NCBI GenBank assembly: GCA_017645655.1
Contig: JAGCNZ010000109.1
Coordinates: 1-42,147 of the forward strand
Length of the DNA stretch: 42,147 nucleotides
Direction: 5' to 3'
Origin: Bacteroidaceae bacterium
Lineage (GTDB): Bacteria > Bacteroidota > Bacteroidia > Bacteroidales > Bacteroidaceae
Shown: positions 8,425 to 15,484 of the stretch, piece by piece
How the letters are laid out: each line of letters starts with the position of its first letter
Position numbering within the stretch: position 1 is the first letter of the stretch
Notes under the pieces: model-generated
The model's input: the letters and a program-made list of their open reading frames with translations, nothing else
Told to the model about the DNA's origin: nothing
Database searches by the model: none
Translations under genes and position numbers: made by a program

Positions 8425-11400
8425 TTACTGTGCAGACATGATGTTGAGCACTTGCTGATAGTCGCCGCCATCAACCACGTTGTCGGCGTTGATATCGCAT
8501 TTCTCGTCGTAGCCGTCATCCGATATCACGTTCAGGATTTGCTGGGCGTCGCCGCCGTCCACGCTGCCGTCGTCGTTGACATCACCGAGACGTGTGTTCG
8601 TGTATGCGCCTCTGACGAAGTAAACTGTTCTGCCGCTGTCGAGCAGAGGATAGTCGTGCGTGCCCAGAGTCTGGAACCAGTTAATCTCCGTCTGGTCGCC
8701 GTTGAGCTTGAAGCAAACCTCACCGCTCTTCAGCTGCTCGTTGGTCACGCTTGTGGCTTCCTGAGGATTAGCAACCTGGCCACTTGAAGAGCCGTTGATG
8801 TAGTCGCCCTGATAGTAGCTGTTGATAATCTTCGAGTTCGTGCCGTTCAGTGCGCCGAAGAACTGAGCATACCTTGCAGATTGTACTGTGCCGATGGAGA
8901 GGCAGTTCTTGATGGTGACGAGCGAACTGTTGGTATAGCCCACCATGCCGCCGAAGGTGCAGTTGCCCGGAACGTCAACAGTATTGATGAGCTTACCGTC
9001 GAACAGGCAGTTGGTAATGTTGCAGATTGCATTTGTACTGTTGTTGGTGTAGCCTACGATACCACCATAGTTGCCACCACCGCCAGCGTCGTAACCGTCA
9101 AGAGTTCCGGAGTAGGTACATCTCTCGATGTTTATCGTTCCATTGTCTGCGCAGCCCAAGATACCGCCCGTTCTGCCGCCTTGTGGCAGGCTCGTCACGT
9201 TCACGTAGCTGTGGATGCCGCGGATGGTCACGTTGTTGTCGCGAGCATATCCTGCAACGCTGCCCTCATACTGCCATTCAGAACTTATCTCACCAGTGAG
9301 GGTGAAGTTTTCTACAATGGCATTTGTTGAGAGAACACCAAAGAGTCCGAACCAGTTCCGTCCTGCTGTGAAGTTGAAGTTGGAAATGGTGTGGCCCTGA
9401 CCATCGAAGTGACCCTTGTAGCCAATGCCGTCGGTTGCCCAGTTGCCGATAGGTGACCATTCGAAGCCTTCATTAAGCTCTGCGAAGTCGATGTCGTTCA
9501 TGAGAACAGCATTGGCAGTAAGCTCACCGCTATTGACAATCTTGCTGAAGAGAGCAAGCTCGCCGGCAGACGTCAAATGGTAAACACCGTCCACGGGAGT
9601 CGGCATGAGGCCATTGTTGTTGAGTTCCTCGATGATGGCAAGCGCTTCCTCTGTGGTAACGTCGCCCTCAGTGTAATGCGTCTGAGCGTTCAAAACCTTA
9701 TCCTCCCAAAGAGCATAATCGTCATCGGAAATGAGGCCCATGGCATCCAGCTCACCGATAATGTCGTAAAGCTTGTTGGCAGTGTTGAGCAATTCGATGT
9801 AGGTCTTGCGGCATTTAAACACTTGGTTGAAGAGGTCGGAGAAGGTGTTGATGAGCGCCATCTTGTCGCTGGTCTGCCCAACCTGAGCAATAGCTTCATT
9901 AAGCTTGACCTTCAGCTCTTCCGACATGTTCGGGTAGTGCGTGAAGTCTTCGTAGTCGTCGCTGAAGTCCACGATGACCTGTGCACGCTCCTTAAAGCCT
10001 TGGAGTACCTCTGTAATCTTAGCGTCGGCCTCTTCTGCAGTGCCCAGATAATAGACATGCAGGTTGCCGAACGGCAGCCAGTCGCTGGTGAGGCCAGTTC
10101 CCTGATTGCGTACACCAACCGTCAGCGTGCTGTCGGTCACCTCGGTAGCGCAGAAGTTCTGGTAGCGGCCAGCATTGAATGCAACAGAGCAGCCCACTCT
10201 CAGCTGTGGAACCCAACCTGCGATGTCACCCCATTCGTAGTGCGCGTCGGTGCCCTGACCAATGCAGTTCACACCTGGCTGGGCATCGTCATCTAAGACG
10301 ATATCCTCGCCTACAGACATGAAGTAGTTGTAAGTGTCGTTCATGTAGAGCTGTCCTGCATAGAACTTAGAGTAGATGTCATTGCCAGTGCGGAACAAGC
10401 CGTTGAGAGCCATCATGTAGATACCGTTAGGAATGTCCGTCAGAGTCTGGCTTGCGCTGAAGCTCTTGTTGTTGAATCCTTCAGGGATAGGCATGATTTC
10501 AGGATTGCCTTCCACGGTAGCGGTGCCGCCGTCAGCCTCGACCGTCCAACCCTCATATCCCTCAGCAAATGTGGGATTCGTCATCAGACGGGTAATCTCG
10601 GTGCCAGGCGTGAGACCGCCTGCAATAGCATTGTCAAGCATTTGACCTACGAAGGTAATCTCTGCAGCGAGAGCCTCGTCGTCCAGGTTGAGCTCGTCCA
10701 TGATGTAAGCATAGGAGCCGTTGGGATAGTCGGAGCCCGGCACGACATTCTGCTCCAGGTAAGTTCTCAGGAAGTCAGCGTATTGGCCTTCAAGTCCATT
10801 GTCGAAGAGATACTCTGCTGCTTCCGCACAAATCTGAGCGTAAGCTTCGTAGTTGGCAACAGAAGTGTTGATTTGCTCCTTCAGCTCAACTGCTTCACCA
10901 TAGGCTTGCATGAAGGCTTCGAGAGTCGTGATGTCTTCCCAAGACTCGATAGCTGCCACGTAATCATCAAGCAAAGCCTGATATGCTATAGCGTCTTCCA
11001 GGAATTCCTTCTCTTTGGTAGAGATGTCGTCAATGAACTCGGCAAGTACTTCATCACTGAGGTTCTTGTAGTCTTCCTCGCCAAACTCGTAAACGATGCC
11101 TTCGTCGCCAAATGGAACGGGATACAGTGTCTCGCCGATAGTCTGATGCCAAGCGACGTTGTAGAACTTGCCTTCGTTCAGCTTCCAAGCAATCTCGCCA
11201 CTTGCCAGTTCGTCGTCGGTGACTTCTGTTGCCATTAATGTCTCGGGCTCTGGCAGTATAGAACCATTGCCGATGCCATTAACGAGATCTCCCTGATAGA
11301 AGGAGTTGGTGATGACGGCGTCAGTACTCTTAACGATTCCATAAATCTGTCCTGCAATTTGAGATTCCACGGTGCCGATAGAGAGACTATTCGAAACAGT

Positions 11401-13911
11401 TACCTTCGGGCCACCGCCGATATAACCTACAAAGCCGCCAAAGGTGCAAGTGCCAGGAGCTGGATTTGTGTTGATGACCTTGCCATCGAACAGACAGTTG
11501 GTGATGTTTAAGATGGAGCTTGATGCACTCTGAACGTAGCCGACCATACCGCCATAGTTACCGCTGCCTCCTGCATCGTTGCCGTCAAGAGTACCGGAAT
11601 ATATGCAGCGATCAATGTTTACGGTACTGCCAGAGTATGAAACACCCAAGATGCCGGCAACGCGAGCGCCAGCCTTCGAGTTATTGATGTTAAGGTAGCT
11701 GTGAATGCATCGCATGGTAGGATTGTCGTCTCGTGCGAAGCCTACAACGCCCAGCTGGCTGTTGTTGGGATTGGTGATTGTTCCATAGATGCTGAAGTTC
11801 TCGATGAGTGCTCCTGTTGAGATGACGCCGAAGAGTCCGTGATACTCTCGAGATGTGGTATAGGTGAAGTTCAGAATGCTATGGCCTTGTCCGTCGAAGT
11901 GTCCCTTGTAGACTGCATTGCCGGATGGTGTTGAGCCCCAGTTGCCGATAGGATTCCACGAGAAGGTTTGGGCTCTTGCAGCATAGTTTTCAAGCAGCGG
12001 GCCGAAATCTATGTCGTTTACGAGGACGGCATCAATGTCGAGTTGTCCTGCGTTCACGAGTGTGCTGAAGTGTCTGAGCTTGTTTGCTGAGGTAATCTCA
12101 TAGACGCCTTCTGCGTTTGGTGTAAATGTGTAGTTTTCATCCAGGAGGTCACAGTACGAGCAGAATCCGTCGACGAAGTTGTGGTCGTCTTGTGTCACGG
12201 TTGAAGGTGTGTTGGAATAAGTGGCGTCACTATAGTTGTCGCCATTGCAGTGCTTCCGTCCGTTCAAATAAACTTGTCCGTGAGTGGGGTCGAGTACGGG
12301 AGCGTCGTCAGTGCCGATTGTCTGATACCAACCAATCTCCGACTGGTCGCCATTCAGGTTGAAGCAGACAAAGCCGGTGGGTAGTTGCTCAGCCGTGAAG
12401 CTCTTTGTCGAGGTTGCTGTTCCGCCGTTAGGCTTTTGGGCACTGTCTGCGAGGTAGAGGTTGTCTGCGATGTTCGAGTCGGTGATGTCACGCATCCATC
12501 CCAGTGCACCGCCGTAAGTGGAGGTTTCGGTTTCGTCGATAGGGCCTACCTTTCCCATGTTCAGGTTGCCCTTGATGACGCCGGAAGTGCTGTTCAGGTA
12601 AGCCACGATGCCGCCAGCCGAGCAACTAGGCAGAGCGTAACTGACGGTGCCGTAGTTGGCGCAGAACATGATGGTGTCGCTGCTCATGTAGCCCACCACT
12701 CCGCCGAAGTTGTCGTTGTTGCCTGCCAGTTCAGTCAGGGTGCCAGAGAAGGTACAGCCCGTGATGCGGTTGTTTGACTGGGCTGAGCCTAAGACGCCAC
12801 CTACATGGTGCACGTTTACTTCTTCTGGAATAGTGATATCCAAAGATGAATGCACATTCGAGATGCGGCTGCCAGCTGACCATCCGATGGCTCCTGAGCC
12901 GTGTGCTTGTATAGCTTCAAGTGTTCCTTCGATGCTGAAGTTCTTTACGTCGGCATTGCTGATGAAGCCGAAGAGTCCGAACTTGCCGGTGCTAACGCCG
13001 TTGAAGCCAGTAATCTTGTGTCCCTGACCGTCGAAAGTGCCTGTGAAAGGTACGCCATCGATGCCAATGGGCGTTTCCCAAGTGCTGGTGAGTGCAATGT
13101 CGGCAGTCATCACGCCATTGGCCGCCTTGCCAGAATTGACATAGTCAGCGAAATCCCGCAACTCTGCTTCTGTTGCGATTTCGAAGTCCTTGGCTATCTC
13201 CTTGAAGCCGCCAAGAGCGCGAATCTGTTCGTCGGTAAATGATTCTTCCCAGAATGCAACTTCCGCTACGTATGTGTCGTTCTTCTCACCATCTTCGTCG
13301 CAGAAGAGATAGAAGCCGAACGGCAGAATTTTGAAGCGGTCGTTGGTGTCGGGATTTGCCTCGCAAATCTTTTCGCCATTCTGATAAAGAATGTTTTTGC
13401 CGTCGCGATACGTCAGCACGATACGGTTCCAGAAGCCGTTCTTTATCGTGCCTCCGTAGCCCAGTGAGCCTACGCCTACCGTGTTGTTGTGGATGAAGAG
13501 GTCACCGTCGCTGCCATTCGATGGGTCTGTTTGCAACAAACCGTCGTAGGGACTTGCGTCTTCCACCATTATGTCCAACATGAGAGTGTAGGACTGGGAT
13601 GGTGCAGAGCCTTCTTCACGTGCCACCTTGAGTGCCGACGCTGCAGGAACGAAGATGGCTTTGTTCGTGTCGTCTGGCCCGTCTGCAGATACAATGCCTG
13701 TTGTGCCGAGGTCGGAGAGCGAAATGTTGTTTCTGCTTAACAAAGCAGGCGTCATCTCCAGACTTCCCTCGTCTGCGAGAAGCAAGTTGCTCACATCGTT
13801 GAAAGTCCATCGTGCAGTCGGCGAGGGAATCTCCTGCGCCATGACGCGTACACTACTTCCCAGTAGCCCTACCAGGGCGAAAAGGAAGAGAGAGTAAAGT
13901 TTTTGTTTCAT
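8425..13911 (-). CDS. Giant secreted GLUG-repeat protein with LamG-like and dockerin-like ends
   Basis: This 1828-residue exported protein is a paralogue of the 3026-7936 product. It has a signal peptide (1-25, ending VMAQ), then a concanavalin A/LamG-like domain (about 27-235, with TARWTFND and SYTLMLDIMV) that the paralogue lacks. GLUG blocks follow at about 237-560 and 590-930, joined by a CSYC linker near 583. Next come an acidic helical segment (about 942-1100), the same sandwich domain (about 1105-1270, TNPTFAEGYEGWTV), a further helical segment and GLUG block 3 (about 1435-1745). The C-terminus (about 1775-1828) has two calcium-loop repeats, DVNDDGSVDGGD and DINADNVVDGGD, of the dockerin type I pattern, in place of the sorting-signal-like tail. 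It probably acts as a large binding or scaffold protein at the cell surface. The dockerin-like end suggests a calcium-dependent partner, but no cohesin is seen here. Confidence 0.9.
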   Translation of the reverse strand: MKQKLYSLFLFALVGLLGSSVRVMAQEIPSPTARWTFNDVSNLLLADEGSLEMTPALLSRNNISLSDLGTTGIVSADGPDDTNKAIFVPAASALKVAREEGSAPSQSYTLMLDIMVEDASPYDGLLQTDPSNGSDGDLFIHNNTVGVGSLGYGGTIKNGFWNRIVLTYRDGKNILYQNGEKICEANPDTNDRFKILPFGFYLFCDEDGEKNDTYVAEVAFWEESFTDEQIRALGGFKEIAKDFEIATEAELRDFADYVNSGKAANGVMTADIALTSTWETPIGIDGVPFTGTFDGQGHKITGFNGVSTGKFGLFGFISNADVKNFSIEGTLEAIQAHGSGAIGWSAGSRISNVHSSLDITIPEEVNVHHVGGVLGSAQSNNRITGCTFSGTLTELAGNNDNFGGVVGYMSSDTIMFCANYGTVSYALPSCSAGGIVAYLNSTSGVIKGNLNMGKVGPIDETETSTYGGALGWMRDITDSNIADNLYLADSAQKPNGGTATSTKSFTAEQLPTGFVCFNLNGDQSEIGWYQTIGTDDAPVLDPTHGQVYLNGRKHCNGDNYSDATYSNTPSTVTQDDHNFVDGFCSYCDLLDENYTFTPNAEGVYEITSANKLRHFSTLVNAGQLDIDAVLVNDIDFGPLLENYAARAQTFSWNPIGNWGSTPSGNAVYKGHFDGQGHSILNFTYTTSREYHGLFGVISTGALIENFSIYGTITNPNNSQLGVVGFARDDNPTMRCIHSYLNINNSKAGARVAGILGVSYSGSTVNIDRCIYSGTLDGNDAGGSGNYGGMVGYVQSASSSILNITNCLFDGKVINTNPAPGTCTFGGFVGYIGGGPKVTVSNSLSIGTVESQIAGQIYGIVKSTDAVITNSFYQGDLVNGIGNGSILPEPETLMATEVTDDELASGEIAWKLNEGKFYNVAWHQTIGETLYPVPFGDEGIVYEFGEEDYKNLSDEVLAEFIDDISTKEKEFLEDAIAYQALLDDYVAAIESWEDITTLEAFMQAYGEAVELKEQINTSVANYEAYAQICAEAAEYLFDNGLEGQYADFLRTYLEQNVVPGSDYPNGSYAYIMDELNLDDEALAAEITFVGQMLDNAIAGGLTPGTEITRLMTNPTFAEGYEGWTVEADGGTATVEGNPEIMPIPEGFNNKSFSASQTLTDIPNGIYMMALNGLFRTGNDIYSKFYAGQLYMNDTYNYFMSVGEDIVLDDDAQPGVNCIGQGTDAHYEWGDIAGWVPQLRVGCSVAFNAGRYQNFCATEVTDSTLTVGVRNQGTGLTSDWLPFGNLHVYYLGTAEEADAKITEVLQGFKERAQVIVDFSDDYEDFTHYPNMSEELKVKLNEAIAQVGQTSDKMALINTFSDLFNQVFKCRKTYIELLNTANKLYDIIGELDAMGLISDDDYALWEDKVLNAQTHYTEGDVTTEEALAIIEELNNNGLMPTPVDGVYHLTSAGELALFSKIVNSGELTANAVLMNDIDFAELNEGFEWSPIGNWATDGIGYKGHFDGQGHTISNFNFTAGRNWFGLFGVLSTNAIVENFTLTGEISSEWQYEGSVAGYARDNNVTIRGIHSYVNVTSLPQGGRTGGILGCADNGTINIERCTYSGTLDGYDAGGGGNYGGIVGYTNNSTNAICNITNCLFDGKLINTVDVPGNCTFGGMVGYTNSSLVTIKNCLSIGTVQSARYAQFFGALNGTNSKIINSYYQGDYINGSSSGQVANPQEATSVTNEQLKSGEVCFKLNGDQTEINWFQTLGTHDYPLLDSGRTVYFVRGAYTNTRLGDVNDDGSVDGGDAQQILNVISDDGYDEKCDINADNVVDGGDYQQVLNIMSAQ

Positions 13912-13996
13912 GTTAGTTTAGTTAAAAGATTAATACCAAGAATATGTTGTTAATTCTCTTGCATATTGATGCAACGCATAATGCGTTTTTCTGGCA

Positions 13997-14004
13997 CAAA
14001 ATTA
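13997..14004 (-). promoter_or_regulatory. Putative -7 box for the second GLUG gene
   Basis: The minus strand reads TAATTTTG about 86 bases upstream of the start at 13911, identical to the box of the paralogue. Confidence 0.55.
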
Positions 14005-14041
14005 AATAAAATTAGTTTCGCGCATACACGTAATCTATGAA

Positions 14042-14059
14042 TTTTAACATCTCTTAACC
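14042..14059 (-). promoter_or_regulatory. Shared upstream box GGTTAAGAGATGTTAAAA (copy 2)
   Basis: The box matches 17 of 18 bases of 8064-8081. It lies about 38 bases upstream of its -7 box, so the spacing differs from copy 1 by 10 bases, one helical turn. Confidence 0.5.
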
Positions 14060-14297
14060 ATAAATATAGCATTAAACAGCATATTGCGGGTAAATGAAGA
14101 ATGGCAGAAAACAAATTCCGTGTGCATTTGCGTTGACAGCGTTCGCACTTCGGGCGAAATGTTTTCTTCAGTTTTCTGATATGTCAGAAAGTAAGCAAAG
14201 CGGAAGGATTCCTTTCAATGTGTCACTTTTCAAAGTGTCGAAAAATGGCTCGAAACGCGCCAAAATTGCCGCCGACGCTCGCCATGATTTCTGACGA

Positions 14298-14347
14298 CAC
14301 GTGGGTAGTTTGAAATTATTCCACGTGATATTTTAATTTTACCTGTG
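14298..14347. repeat. CACGTG periodic array, degenerate copy B
   Basis: Two perfect CACGTG cores start at 14298 and 14322, followed by a weak CCTGTG at 14342. Flanking bases (GTGGGTA, TTTTACC) match the other arrays, but the steps (24, 20) are irregular. It lies in the 778-base space 13912-14689. That space otherwise holds the promoter elements above, several short dyads (for example CACTTT-TC-AAAGTG at 14224-14237), three copies of GGCTAnTGA (14352, 14409, 14430) and the palindrome at 14589. I see no credible gene there. Confidence 0.6.
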
Positions 14348-14588
14348 CTTCGGCTACTGAAAATCCACGCCTGAAAATACGGTTTTTAGCGATGGAATGG
14401 CCGATTTTGGCTACTGAAGATGACAAATTGGCTAATGAAAAGTGAGGATTGAACATTGGATGGCTTTGGTAAGGGCCTGAGAGAGAGGCAGTTCCAAAAC
14501 GCTTTCGATTTAAGCGCGTCTTTTTGAAAAAATGACTCAGACATCGGGCGAAACGATTTTAAGCGATTCTGGAGCGTTTGCCTAAAAT

Positions 14589-14626
14589 CAAAAGGTAAGC
14601 AAATCAGCTGATTTGCTTACCTTTTG
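14589..14626. terminator. Perfect 38-base palindrome, probable terminator
   Basis: Two 19-base arms (14589-14607 and 14608-14626) are exact reverse complements with no loop. They lie about 64 bases after the last gene of the minus-strand run ending at 14690. The minus-strand side runs on into GATTTTAGG. It could end that operon's transcript. Confidence 0.65.
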
Positions 14627-14689
14627 TAAAGTTCGGTTCCCGTTCGCGGACGACGTGTCGAATGCGGATGGGACGTGCCGCAGAGTCGT

Positions 14690-15484
14690 TTACATCTTGA
14701 CTTTCGCCATGACGGGGAAGTGCGAGGAGGGCAAGCGACGCTTGTAAGTGCCGTTCTCCGACGTGAAGTAGGCGTACTGCAACTGTCCGTAGGCACTGAC
14801 CGTGACGTTCTTCGAGGCAAAGACAAAGTCGAAGCGGTCGGTGCTGTGGTTGTTCTCGAGGTCGAAGTTGTTGACCGTGCCGTACTCAGCACTCTTGTAG
14901 GTAGCCGAGTCGAAGCAGTCGGGGAACTTCGCCGTCATTCTCTTATGTGGCTGCGTACCCTCTTTCATGCCGAGGTTGCCCACTACGAAGCAAGGCGTTG
15001 TGGTGGGCACCATCTCCGCGCTTACCGTGCGGAGGCGGTTGGTGGAGACGTAGGCGCTGTCGGCCGTGAAGCAGATGTTGTAGACGTAGAACTCGGTTCC
15101 GTCCTTCCTCATCTTAGCCCACGTGCATGAACATCCCTCGGGCATGCCGTCCACCACGCCGCAGGTGTCGAGCTCCACGGTGTTGTTGTAGAGGATGTCT
15201 CCTGCCAGTTTGTAGGATGCGAGGCCCGACATGCCGGAGTTCATGCCAGCCCTCATCGCCGTCATCTGGCTGCTTGTGGCGCTCTGCAGCCCCAGGACGT
15301 CGGGCAACTCGTACTTGAACATGTCGTAAACAGTCTGGCGTCGGGTGGTCCACTTGTCTTTTCCGTCGCCCAACAAGGCTTCCTGTTCTGGTGTAGTAAC
15401 GAAGAAGCTACCGATGTAGAGGTCTTGCGCGTTGGTGAGCAAGGCCGCCATTGCTATGATGATGAATGTGAGTGAGCGTTTCAT
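14690..15484 (-). CDS. Secreted EEP-fold protein lacking catalytic residues
   Basis: This 264-residue protein has a signal peptide (1-19, ending TNAQ). It aligns by eye with the N-terminal half of the protein encoded immediately upstream, which is an endonuclease/exonuclease/phosphatase (EEP) domain. Shared landmarks are TRRQTVYDMFKYELPDVLGLQ, split here as TRR, PDVLGLQ and QMT, plus RFDFVFASKN and SSHFPV. The residues that make EEP enzymes active are mostly replaced: YNVR is GSFFV, QE is QS, the middle His region HFNTH is VYNICF, GDYN is GNLG, and SDH is SSH. Only the last His remains. It is therefore probably a non-catalytic binding or partner protein. Its ATG overlaps the upstream stop codon (ATGA, 4 bases), so translation is probably coupled. 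It has no GLUG block or C-terminal tail. Confidence 0.82.
   Translation of the reverse strand: MKRSLTFIIIAMAALLTNAQDLYIGSFFVTTPEQEALLGDGKDKWTTRRQTVYDMFKYELPDVLGLQSATSSQMTAMRAGMNSGMSGLASYKLAGDILYNNTVELDTCGVVDGMPEGCSCTWAKMRKDGTEFYVYNICFTADSAYVSTNRLRTVSAEMVPTTTPCFVVGNLGMKEGTQPHKRMTAKFPDCFDSATYKSAEYGTVNNFDLENNHSTDRFDFVFASKNVTVSAYGQLQYAYFTSENGTYKRRLPSSHFPVMAKVKM

Noticed and set aside
14094-14294. 66-codon frame in the 13912-14689 gap
   Set aside because: It has no promoter, no recognisable motif and ends inside the degenerate CACGTG array; composition resembles the surrounding non-coding DNA.
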